The notes under the pieces are model-generated. The model was not told the origin of the DNA, searched no databases, and was given only the letters and a program-made list of their open reading frames with translations. The translations under genes were made by a program, and so were the position numbers. DNA of 64,000 nucleotides, taken from contig CANTUQ010000076.1 of assembly GCA_947683425.1 (NCBI GenBank), positions 3,906,001 through 3,970,000 on the forward strand, read 5' to 3'. Of this stretch, positions 12,324 through 22,133 are shown in pieces. This stretch comes from Excoecaria cochinchinensis (Eukaryota > Streptophyta > Magnoliopsida > Malpighiales > Euphorbiaceae). Each line of letters starts with the position of its first letter. Within the stretch, counting starts at the first letter, position 1.

Positions 12324-13269
12324 TGGGGAGGAACAAAACAAACGAACAATATGCATATACAATATATCCAACAAAAATATAATTTCACCGCAACATAGAC
12401 GTGCAATAAAGCTATGATTCACAAACAAAGGCATCATAATTTCATATAAGCACATTTCCATATTCTCTACTTGACATGCATAAACATACATTACAAGCAA
12501 TTAACTACTCAAATCATAATTAGGATTTACATACTTTTCACCATTCTAAGTATACCGATACAAGGTGCATATCATGAAGTTATGCAAGAATTCATGTGCA
12601 TCATATACTTTTATTCCTGTCCATATGCATATCAACATATGCAAATACAATTTAACATATAGCCTGATTAGTCTGAAAATACTCTCTAGAAGTGGATGCG
12701 GTCATTTGGATACTGATTGAACACAGTATCCCAAGCATATAGAGACATGAGTCTCAAACATATGATTTTCATATAGAGACCGAAGTCTCGCATTAATTTC
12801 CATATAGACCCAAACGGGGTCGAAATAAGGATCCAAACAGGACCCGCATATAACAATTTATCATATAGCAGCTGCACACACACCCTGACCTAAGTAAGCG
12901 CTTACTTATCCACCACTATGACTATTCAGGCTTAACATGTGACAACCTAAAAAGAAACTCAAGTAGTAATCATATCATGAGAATTGCATTAAATACGATC
13001 TTATAACTTATGTATACTTGTATATTGTTCTAATTCAGAAACATATAAATATATAAATATATAAATATCCAATACAGGAGATAATAAGAACATATAACTC
13101 ACATCGATATAATCCATATTCATGTAAATTATAAACATTTAAATCATGTACACAAATCTCATAATTAAACAATTATTGTATTATAGCACAGATTTAAACC
13201 TGTTCTTGAGTCATTCAGTGAAAACCCATGTAACAGAAGCTTTAAAGAAAAATACTTTTGCTTTTTAAA

Positions 13270-13560
13270 ACAGGGCAGCCGGAAGGAGGCCAGTCACAAG
13301 ACACCCAGGCAATGGTGACTCGTGACGATGGCTTCTCACAAGCGCCACGCCAAAAACAGAGGCAGTCACGAGTCGTGACCATCCGTCATGCCTCGTGATG
13401 CCAGAGAAGAGAGGGGATGTCACGAGTCACTCGGGCAGTGGTGACTCGTGACACGCAGGGAATGGGAGGGTCACGAGCCGTGACTCTCCATCATGTCTCG
13501 TGACTTCCCCAGGGAAGCAGGTCACGGCGTGATGCTGCATCACGTCTCGTGATCTTCTTC
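13270..13560. repeat. Palindrome cluster in LTR D
   Basis: Repeated GTCACGAGTCGTGAC-type words, with variants such as GTGACTCGTGAC and CGTCATGCCTCGTGAT, occur in a GC-rich island about 1.07-1.36 kb from the LTR start. Spacing is irregular, so this is not a simple tandem repeat. Confidence 0.75.
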
Positions 13561-14065
13561 TCTCACTTCTACTTCTCCTTCTCAAAACTCAGAATTTCCA
13601 GAAAACATTGAAACCAGAAAATCGTGAAAACAGAGTACATTCAAAACTCAAAACCCCATTTTGTTTAAAACCATTTTTCATGCAATAATTATTCGAATAC
13701 ATACCTTCAAGTCTCCAGAGCACAATTACAACAATTTTAATACAAATAACACATTTTTACTATTAAAAACAGAGGCAAAGCCAGAACATCAACTTCCCAG
13801 GATTCCACATTCAAACCCATGCATATTCATCTCATTTATAATCTCAACGTTATTCTTTTCTACAGGAATCATGTATACACATCACATTGCTCATGCATTT
13901 TAATAAACAACACACATAGCTGACATTAACAACATACAGTAACCAGGATCCAAAAATGAGAAAGGACAGACACTCCCAAACCTGTTAATGAAGTTCAAAA
14001 TGACCACCGCAACTTTCAATCTACAACCTTGCCTTTTCCCTTCTCCTTTCTCTTATCTTCAGATG

Positions 14066-14177
14066 CTTGCAAACAGATAAAACCACATTCCATTAACCCA
14101 AGAACATAATCTTTATAAACCCAAAGGAGGAGAAGAAGGATATTCAACCAAAAACCTAAAGAACTTCTGCCACTTAC
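14066..14177 (-). other. Intron-like segment in LTR D
   Basis: On the minus strand AG|GTAAGT begins at 14177 and GCAAG ends at 14066 (112 bp). The next 84 nt are purine-rich, contain a lysine/glycine-rich frame ending at TGA (14016-14018), and stop at an ACAGGTTTGGGA donor-like site. Confidence 0.5.
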
Positions 14178-14637
14178 CTCTTGAAATCCCCTCAAAGCTC
14201 AAAAGGGAAGAACACACATGCAAATAGAAAGAAAGAACAGAGAAAGAAGAGGAAAGGAGTGGTTAACGTGAGAGAGAGCAAGAGAGAGAACTTTTCGTTT
14301 CCAGGAAGCTAAAACTCTCAGACATCTCTTTTCTCTCACCCACATGCACACACTCACATCTCCACTCGGCACACATGCACTGGTTCACTTGATCCCATAA
14401 TTACATAATTACTAACAGCTCCTCACAATCTTCTAATAGGTCCTTGACAAATTACTTTTTACTCACCAATAAAAATCTGCTATAAAAATACTTTTATTTC
14501 CTTGCAATTAAATCCTCTTTTCTCTTGTAAATTACCCAATTGCCTTTACTTACCCTTGTAACAATTACCAAAATATCCATATTTTCCAATTAAAGTTGCC
14601 AAATCCAATTAGGCCACTTTTGGGATGTGACAATCTT

Positions 14638-14736
14638 AATAAAATTGTAACTATTAATTGTAATGTTATGAACTATGGTTTCATTACTAAAGGATCTATA
14701 TATAATATGTTTATAGTGAAAGTATTATGCAATCTT
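14638..14736 (+). repeat. LTR C, second segment between insertions D and E
   Basis: A 99-bp AT-rich piece of LTR C lies between the right duplication of D (14633-14637) and the left LTR of E. Its last five bases, 14732-14736 (ATCTT), are the left duplication of E. No gene. Confidence 0.7.
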
Positions 14737-15054
14737 TGTAACACCCCGATATCATCCTTGGGAGGATACCGGAGCGCTACGCACACAAATACATATACAT
14801 ATACTCAAACATGCTAAAAGCACATACATATAATCATAAAGATGCTAAATCCATATATATAACCATATTGTTTTACAAAAGGGATTTGTAAACAATTAAC
14901 ATATACATATACAAAATCGTTCCTTTACAAAATTACATTTCCAAAATCATAAATAACCATATATAAAAATAAGCGAAAGACAAAAATAACTTCAACTATA
15001 GACTTCTAGTGGCCGACCTGCAGATGTCTGACTCCAAAATGAACCTAGCACCTA

Positions 15055-15091
15055 CACGGGAAAACAACCCGTGCTAAGCAATAACGCTTAG
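15055..15091. promoter_or_regulatory. Double stem-loop in 3' LTR of E
   Basis: CACGGG/CCCGTG around AAAACAA, then CTAAGCA/CGCTTAG around ATAA; one arm base is mutated. The right LTR copy at 19180-19216 keeps CTAAGCG but has CCCATG instead of CCCGTG. Confidence 0.72.
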
Positions 15092-15969
15092 TGGGGAGGA
15101 ACAAAGCATACATATAATCGCAATTAACAGTATATAAGCTTAACAAGAACCAAAGCATATAAACGTATACTACTCATGCTTATAACAAGTATTCATCACG
15201 CACATGTATATAGGAATATAACCATTGCTTATTCATCATATGCGGATCCACAAGATAAAGAAATTAATCATTTAAAACCAAGTAATCAATATTCATGTGT
15301 ATTTTCACAATTTAAATATTTAGCCATTCATGTCCAACTATAAGTATTACATTTCATCCTGTCATATCGCATGTACATATACATATAAAATATATCTATT
15401 TTTGTATCAATGGAAACACATATCATATTCATGTATGATGGCCTCATATAAATCTCATGTAATAGCCTCATGTAGTAGCCTGATTACTCACTAACTAATG
15501 GATTCGGGTACTAATGATACTGATAGGACACAGTATCCAAGCATATAGAGACAAGAGCCTCAAATCATGTGTAAACATGTATACCCGAAGGTATACCGGA
15601 GACCGAAGTCTCAAATCATATAAACCCAAATGGGGTTAACATATAACTTGTAACATATAGCAGCTGCACTCACACTCTAACACTTGGTAAACGCTTATCT
15701 ATCCACTACTATGACTATCAGGCTCAAATAGCAACTGAATTATGTTCTAGAATTATTATCATATAACAGGGAATAAAATCAAATATAATCATATAGTTTC
15801 ATGTATACATGTGTATTGATCAATTTCAGATACATATAAATCATATACAAATCTTATTAAGAACATATAACTTATCATTTAATAGTCCATATATAAGACA
15901 AATCATGTGCCATGTAGTGAAAACCCATGTAAAAGAAGCTTGAAAACCATTTTCAGAAAACAGAGTAGG

Positions 15970-16430
15970 CGGGCATATGGGTCACTGTCGCGCTCGTGAT
16001 AGCAAGTCGTGCTAGCGACAGTGGCTAAGGAAGCACGAGTCGTGCTCCAACTGCCGAGCCGAGCACCATCAGCAGAGATGTGCATACTCTAATGAGTCGT
16101 GCACCTCCCTTCGTGTTGTGCAGGATCAGCCAAGCGGGACACTTCCTGCCGAGCGGGCTCCCACGTCGAGCGGCCTCCTTTCCCGAACGGACTATCTTCA
16201 CGACTCGTGAAGATACTTCACATGTCATGAAGACTCCCATGTTGAACAGGCTACGCCGAGCGGTCTCTTCTACTTCAAAACTCATGAAGGACTTCACGTG
16301 TTTTGAAGAACCTCTTGCCGAGTGGGCTATTCTTCATGAGTCGTGAAGAACTTCACGTGTCGTGAAGAATGCAAGCCGATCGGATAACCGCAAGGGAAGG
16401 GAAGACTCGCTTCTGTCGCGCTCGTGATAG
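15970..16430. repeat. Palindrome cluster in 3' LTR of E
   Basis: It contains AGCACGAGTCGTGCT and CTTCACGACTCGTGAAG-type palindromes and TGTCGCGCTCGTGATA words, separated by CCGAGCGG-like pieces. It lies about 1.0-1.5 kb from the LTR start. The right LTR carries the matching block at about 49345-49800. Confidence 0.75.
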
Positions 16431-16926
16431 GAGCATATCTCGCTTTCCTCAGCAAAACGCTGGAAAAATAGAGCTTGAAAACCAAAACCCAATCTTTCCT
16501 CAAAACTATGTATCATGCAAAGTCATGTAAAATCTTACCTCCAATGTCTCCAAAACGTGCTTATAACCATAATAAGTCATTGACACAATATTAACACACA
16601 TCTAATCATCATATATAGGGTTGTAGAAACCCAGAAAATCCATCTCATGTTCATGTACATACTCTTCAAAAACTGACATGCAAAGCATGATAACTCTAAC
16701 ATTTCAGATCATATGCACAAATCTATCATACCTATGCATTTCATGTACCAAAACACACAAATGACAGATATTCACATATCAACCCATGATCTGAAAAGAA
16801 ATGGACAACCATTCTCAAACATATACAACCAAACACAAAGCTCCCAAACCTGGAAATGGAGCATAGGCTACTCTCTTCAAGATATCACTTTTCCTTTTCC
16901 TTTGCTCTTTCTTCTCTTCTCAGATT

Positions 16927-17039
16927 CTTGAACAATCCAACGAAAACAATAGCTCAGTTAACCCATGAACAAACTATATAACCCATATCAACCCAAAAGG
17001 GTGAAGATGAAGAAGAAAATCAGTATACCCAGCACTTAC
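16927..17039 (-). other. Intron-like segment in 3' LTR of E
   Basis: The donor GAG|GTAAGT starts at 17039 and a TTCAAG acceptor ends at 16927 (113 bp). A 77-nt purine-rich segment with a KGKGK-containing frame (stop at 16877-16879) then runs to CCAGGTTTGGGA. The 5' LTR copy at 50289-50401 has the same length and the same donor. Confidence 0.55.
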
Positions 17040-17441
17040 CTCTTGGAAAAACCACTCTTGATCACAACCCTAGCTCAAAACGTGGAAAACAATGTAGGAA
17101 AGAGTAGAGAGCAGAAAAATAATAGAGATGAGGGAGTGAGAGAACGGCAAAGCAAGAAAGAGGAGGTGAGGATGGCTTCCACGGGAAGCAAACTACTATC
17201 TGCGCTCCCTCTCTCTTCTCCCTTTCAAATCTCATTTAATGCTCTCACCTACCCAATCCACATGTCCAACTCTCATTGGACCTTATTTTCCACTTCCTTA
17301 ACTTTCTTCCTTTTCTTTTATCCTTAATAAAACTCTTATAAATCCTTAATTAAACCCCAATTCAATTACCAATTACCAAATTACCCTTTAAATGTCCAAC
17401 TAAACATGCAGTTTCAACTAGGCCATTTTTGGGATGTTACA

Positions 17442-17455
17442 ATTCTCTCCTCCTT
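17442..17455 (-). promoter_or_regulatory. Polypurine tract of element E
   Basis: On the minus strand it reads AAGGAGGAGAGAAT and ends directly at the LTR. Plus-strand DNA synthesis would prime here. Confidence 0.78.
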
Positions 17456-17537
17456 AAAAAATTTCGTCCTCAAAATTTCTCCGCTAACCACTTACATGCC
17501 AATCACGAAAACCGAACTCATATGAAAACTTGACAAA

Positions 17538-18736
17538 TTAACACTTACCGGAAGGACCTGCGGGCTCTAGAGTATCCTCTCTAATCATTGCGTAGACTCT
17601 TGGCCGAACATAATCTCCTTCAGTCGGGATCCGATGCATGGTTTCTGATGGCACCTGAGGAGCTCTACTTCTATCCCGATTGCTTTTGGTTGCATTAGAT
17701 TTACCTGTACCAGCTTTACTCTCTTGTTGGCTCTTATTCTCCCTCCGGTCAGGACAATTAGCAAATCGATGCTCCATGCTTCCGCACTTGAAGCACGCTC
17801 TAGTTATCTTGCGACATGTACCCCAATGTTGTCTTTGGCAATGTGACACTCTGGTGCTCTATTTCCCCTACTAGCAAGCAGTGCCACACTTCCCACTTCG
17901 GAAGGCACTTGAGCAGTCCCTTTAGTCACTTGTCCGATTGGAGCACCTTTGGCCTTCTTATTACTGACAATGCCACTATCCGATGCTTTCTTCTTCTATT
18001 CTATTCTCTGTTTTACCATCTCAGATTCTTCTAACTTGATTGCTGCTGCCGCTAACTGATAATACCCAACTGATTGCATAACCGCCATAGCCGACAACGG
18101 ACCTCTAATCACTCCTCTTAACCCGTCTTGAAAGTGCTGACACTTGAAATTCTCAGTCAATAATATAGTAGGCACATACTTCCTCAAGTGACTGAACTCT
18201 TTCTCATGGTCGCTAACTGATAAGTTCCTTTGCTTCAAACTTATAAACTCCTTCCACTTTGCCTCTCGATAGGCCTTAGTAACATATTCTTGCTCAAATT
18301 CTTGCACGAAAAACTCCCATGTCAATTCAGCCGGTCTCTGTGGGTTGAGAAGAACAAGCTTCCACCAATCATATGCCGATCCTTGTAAAAGCGATATGGC
18401 ACAAATAACTCATTGATGCTGAGGGCAAGCTATCTCTTGTAGAATTCGATCAATCTTCTCTAACCAGAATTCTGCCACATCCGATTGGTCCAAAGAGGTT
18501 CCATGGAACTCTTTCACTCCCCTTTTCCTCATAAGCTCAGAAGAAGCCTTGGGAGCAATCAATATATCCACTAGTTCCAATAGCTCTTGTACTAATGCCG
18601 GATTCTCAAACCCAAAACCCGGACCTTCTGCTGGTGTACGCTCACGTGCAGGTCTATCTTGTCCGACCGGATTACTTCCAATCGAATTAACACTTTCCAT
18701 CGTATCGCCCATATACTCACTCGGATCCGACTCCAT
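17538..18736 (-). pseudogene. Degenerate gag of element E
   Basis: A Gag-type protein that would form the capsid/nucleocapsid of the particle. The start is taken as ATG at 18736 because the frame upstream is not conserved. The capsid-like part has the LLQGSAYDWWKL and TWEFFVQEFEQEYVTKAYR motifs (about 18400-18270) and LSVSDHEKEF, all matching the gag of F. Near the end is a CX2CX4HX4C zinc knuckle (CFKCGSMEHRFANC). An in-frame stop at 18410-18412 and a frameshift near 17990 break it. The frame ends soon after the motif that precedes protease in F, and 3' untranslated sequence follows at once, so pol is absent and not merely degenerate. Confidence 0.82.
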
Positions 18737-18845
18737 ATAAACACTACACAAGACAACATCTGCATTAGCCCACAACTCTAGATAGACCCTCATGCAAGGA
18801 CTCTACACTCAAATAATCACATAGACCAGAACCGACTAAACCGGT

Positions 18846-18857
18846 GCTTTGATACAA
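18846..18857 (-). promoter_or_regulatory. Primer binding site of element E (tRNA-iMet type)
   Basis: The minus strand reads TTGTATCAAAGC, two mismatches from TGGTATCAGAGC, located five bases from the 5' LTR. Initiator-methionine tRNA is the usual primer of chromoviruses. Confidence 0.7.
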
Positions 18858-18862
18858 AAAAC

Positions 18863-19455
18863 TGTAACACCCCGATATCATCCTTGGGAGGATACCGGAG
18901 CGGTATGCACACAAATACATATACATATACTCAAACATGCTAAAAGCACATACATATAATCATAAAAATGCTAAATCCATATATATAACCATATCATTTT
19001 ACAAAAGGGATTTGTAAACAATTAACATATACATATACAAAATCGTTCCTTTACAAAATTACATTTCTAAAATCATAAATAACCATATATAAAAATAAGC
19101 AGAAGACAAAAATAACTCCAACTATAGACTTTTAGTGGCTGACCTGCAGATGCCCACTCCAAAATGAACCTGCCACCTACACGGGAAAACAACCCATGCT
19201 AAGCGATAACGCTTAGTGGGGAGGAACAAAGCATACACATAATCGCAATTAACAGCATATAAGCTCAACCAGAACCAAAGCATATAAACGTATACTACTC
19301 ATGCTTATAACAAGTATTCATCACGCACATGTATATAGGAATATAACCATTGCTTATGCATCATATCTGGATCCACAAGATAAAGGAATTAATGATTTAA
19401 AACCAAATAATCAATCTTCATGTGTATTTTCACAATTTAAACATTTAGCCATTCA
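18863..19455 (-). repeat. 5' LTR of element E, first segment
   Basis: It begins TGTAACACCCCGATATC like the 3' LTR and continues until 19455, where F begins. Its last five bases, ATTCA (19451-19455), are the target duplication of F. It includes the double stem-loop at 19180-19216. It resumes at 48693. Confidence 0.9.
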
Positions 19456-19914
19456 TGTCACACCCCATTTGCCCCCTAGTAGAATGAGCCTGTCTGTCTG
19501 TCTGTATGTGTAAGCATTTGCATGTGTTCAGCATTTCATAAGGGTATTTTAGTAACATATATGCTTTTGGGGTTTGTTAGTATGTGGGTACATAAATGGC
19601 ATTAGTGTGTTAATTAAGTGAGAAATATTTATGTGCATGTATTTATACCATTGTATGGTATGCATAAGTTAAGAGGGTTTTAGGTGTGAGTAGTGTAGGT
19701 TATTTTGGTGTGAGTAATTAGTTTCACCAATAGGAAATTGATACATATTTAGGATAAAGAAAGAAAAAGAAAAGGGAATGAAAGAAAAGGAACTTAGAGA
19801 TTTACGTTTCTTTTCTCACTCTTTTTCTTCTTCTTCATTTTCTTTATCTCAAGTACTGTATTGTTGATTCAAGGTCTTATTGGTGAAATTGATTCTCTCT
19901 TTGCATCCTCTCTA

Positions 19915-20029
19915 GTAAGTAATTGAATTCTCTCATCTAATTGTTTCATTTACTTCATCTTCTTCTTCCTTAAGTTTAGATTTAACTTAGGGTTTTCTTT
20001 GTGGATATTCTTGCTGTGTTTGTGTTTAG
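19915..20029 (+). other. Intron-like segment in LTR1 of F
   Basis: CTCTA|GTAAGT to TTTGTGTTTAG|, 115 bp. Identically sized copies lie at 39333-39447 (LTR2) and 46591-46705 (LTR3). The exon-like segment after it (20030-20106, 77 nt) has a frame containing DPKGKE that ends AAG TGA (20086-20088), then TTTCAG|GTTTGGGA. Confidence 0.6.
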
Positions 20030-20384
20030 CTGAAGCTCCTCGTGATCCTAAGGGCAAAGAGGTTGCTGGACCTAGTGGAGCTAAGTGATAGAGGCTTAGA
20101 TTTCAGGTTTGGGAATAATTGCTTGTGATTTGCATAATTTGAGTTTACTGTAAATTTCTTGGGTTTATATGTTCTTGAAGAAGTTGAATGCAAATACCCT
20201 TGATTAGGTTGACTGAATATTGGTTTGAGTTGTCTATATGTTGTTTAAATTGTGTGGGATCTTCCTTGAAAGGTATGAATTGATTTGTATGGTTTTAAAT
20301 CAAATTTGGATTGATTTTATTGTTCTGGAAATTCTGGAAATCGAGTTCTGTCAAAAATCCCGTCATTCCTGATACTGTCGCGCG

Positions 20385-20850
20385 ACTCGGCAAGAAGAGA
20401 GGCAAGTCACGAGACGTGACCTCAGGTCACATCGCGTGACCTGCCAGCTTGAGGCTGGTCGCGGGTTGTGGCTGCCTGTCACAACTCGTGACCAGTTGAG
20501 ATGAAGCCAGTCACGAGTGGTGACTCCCCGTCACGCCACGTGATCGGCTGAGGGAAGGCAAGTGGCGTAACAGCTGAAGAGAAGCACGTCACGAGACGTG
20601 ACGTCCAGTCACGCCGTGACCTGCGAGGGCGCTGCGTGATCTGCGAGGTCATGCAACGTGATCTGCGAGGGAGTAGCACATCACGAGACGTGACGTCCAG
20701 TCACGCCGTGACCTGCGAGGGCGTTGCGTGATTTGCGAGGATCACGCAACGTGACCGGCGAGGAACAAGCAAGTCACGTCGCGTGACCCTTGGTCACGTC
20801 GCGTGACCTGCCTGTTGAGAAGGCCAATCACGCCTTGTGACTAGCCAATC
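20385..20850. repeat. Palindrome cluster in LTR1 of F
   Basis: Dense GTCACGAGACGTGAC, GTCACGTCGCGTGAC and GTCACGCCACGTGA-type palindromes, interspersed with CTGCGAGGG pieces. They lie 0.93-1.4 kb into the LTR. Copies are at about 39795-40240 (LTR2, one 20-bp unit shorter) and 47050-47510 (LTR3). The copies differ from one another mainly at palindrome centres. Confidence 0.85.
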
Positions 20851-21573
20851 TCGCCCGTTTTCCCGTTTTGCTCTTTTTCCGAATTTTTCCCAGCTTTTGA
20901 CTCAATAATAATTCTAGTATTTTCTTCTGGATGAATTTATACTGTGGTATAATGCCTGTCCTACTTGTATATACTCTGATTTGAATAATACCATGAATTT
21001 CTGATGAATATTATTCTGTACTTTGAAATGTGATCTGTTTGACGCATAACCTGCTAGAGTCAAGTAAGTGGATAGTTAGGCATGCCTAATAGAGTCTTTA
21101 GCTGCAGCCCTCAGTTCAGTTTGGACCCCGATCAGGTCCCCGTTTGGTTCCTCGCGAACCCCTCAGTATTAGGATCTTGTTTAAGGTCCCCTCAGTATAT
21201 GAATAACATGTTTTGATAAATAAATAACATTTGACTTGTACCTGTGAGGTACCCTCAGTATTCGATTCGTACCCGTAAGGTACCCTCAGTACACTCGTTA
21301 TCCACTATCTAGAGTCAGCAGGTGTTCTTTAAATGTTAATGGAATTATTCTGATCTGATCTGGCTATGAATAGAATATCTGAATGAGTTTAATGATGAAA
21401 TACATGCTGGATTATTCTGTAATAGATATGAGTGTGAGATACTGAATGTATGGCTTTTAAATACGAGCATGTTTATATGAATTATGTTATAGCCTTGCAT
21501 TCTGCCATTGTGAATGTGTTATGCCTTGACGACCATTGTGAATGACCGTCCATAATTTATGTGTGTTTCCCCA

Positions 21574-21611
21574 CTAAGCGTTTATCGCTTAGCACGGTGT
21601 TTTTACCCGTG
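21574..21611. promoter_or_regulatory. Double stem-loop in LTR1 of F
   Basis: CTAAGCG/CGCTTAG around TTTAT, then CACGG/CCCGTG around the loop TGTTTTTA, followed by CAGGTGCGG. Copies are at 40972-41009 and 48250-48287. The T-rich second loop followed by GCAG also resembles a splice acceptor. Confidence 0.75.
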
Positions 21612-22016
21612 CAGGTGCGGAAGGCGTTTTGCTTTGGGAGAGTCGCCGTCATCAAGCCAACACAGAAGGGATTAGTATAGGGCTCAGTTTTTTATCAGTT
21701 ATTGATTCTTTTTGTATAGAACTCTCTGTATCAGTTATGTATCAGCTTCCGCTTTTGTATCTATATTTCGTATATGTAATATTATTTTGTATCAGCTAGT
21801 TGATCAGATCATTATTGTAATAGTTTATTATAGTAATGCATGATCAGCTTTTGCTTTCTGCATGTAAAGTTTTTAATTATTCTGTATTTTCTGAATGTAT
21901 GTTTGAATGAATGTATGTTTTACTTTGTACTTGCTTGGTGGCACCTTTACTCATACGGCATCTCACTCCTTCTCGGATGGGATCGCCTACGTATGGGAAG
22001 GGGGTGTTACAGTTAG

Positions 22017-22028
22017 TGGTATCAGAGC
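22017..22028 (+). promoter_or_regulatory. Primer binding site of F copy A (tRNA-iMet)
   Basis: TGGTATCAGAGC, a perfect match to the common plant site complementary to initiator-methionine tRNA, located five bases after LTR1. Confidence 0.92.
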
Positions 22029-22133
22029 TTAGGTTTAGGCGTTTTTGGGTGTTGTTGTGAATGTTCTGAGTTTCTTAGATGTGTATGTATCTAGATCTGT
22101 GTTGGCTGATACGGTTGTTTCTTGTTTGTTTAG

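Larger units (their letters stand above)
11947..14632 (-). repeat. Solo LTR D (minus strand) with target duplication ATCTT
   Basis: A complete 2,686-bp LTR with no internal region. Its plus-strand left end is TATAACG (decayed from TGTAACA) and its right end is GGGATGTGACA. The flanks 11942-11946 and 14633-14637 are both ATCTT, which fixes the ends. It was left by LTR-LTR recombination of an inserted chromovirus. It contains the double stem-loop (12287-12323), a palindrome block (13270-13560) and the intron-like segment (14066-14177). Confidence 0.9.
14737..17441 (-). repeat. 3' LTR of element E
   Basis: 2,705 bp, with plus-strand ends TGTAACACCCC and GGGATGTTACA. It includes a double stem-loop (15055-15091), a palindrome cluster (15970-16430) and the intron-like segment (16927-17039). 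It aligns with the right LTR through the break made by F. Confidence 0.9.
19456..22011 (+). repeat. LTR1 of array F
   Basis: 2,556 bp, TGTCACACCCC to GGGGGTGTTACA. The ends are fixed by the ATTCA duplication on the left and the primer site on the right. It carries the intron-like segment (19915-20029), a palindrome cluster (20385-20850) and a double stem-loop (21574-21611). It differs from LTR2 and LTR3 at many shared positions, so LTR2 and LTR3 are closer to each other. Confidence 0.93.
20107..22133 (+). other. Possible second leader intron of F copy A, from LTR1 to the gag ATG
   Basis: The donor-like CAG|GTTTGGGA (20107) is weak but conserved across families. The acceptor TTTCTTGTTTGTTTAG| is strong and touches the gag ATG at 22134. 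Removal would take out the palindrome cluster, the double stem-loop and the primer site. Copy B has the same pair at 39525 and 41531. Element I has the acceptor at 60168-60169 next to its gag ATG. This is inference; the GTAAGT donor at 19915 could pair with the gag acceptor instead. Confidence 0.35.

Noticed and set aside
20385..20850. CRISPR array or simple satellite
   Set aside because: Units are palindromes of varying sequence with irregular spacing and no unique spacers; the context is a plant LTR.
22017..22028. tRNA gene remnants at the primer binding sites
   Set aside because: Only 12-19 bases match a tRNA 3' end, each placed next to an LTR as expected for primer sites.
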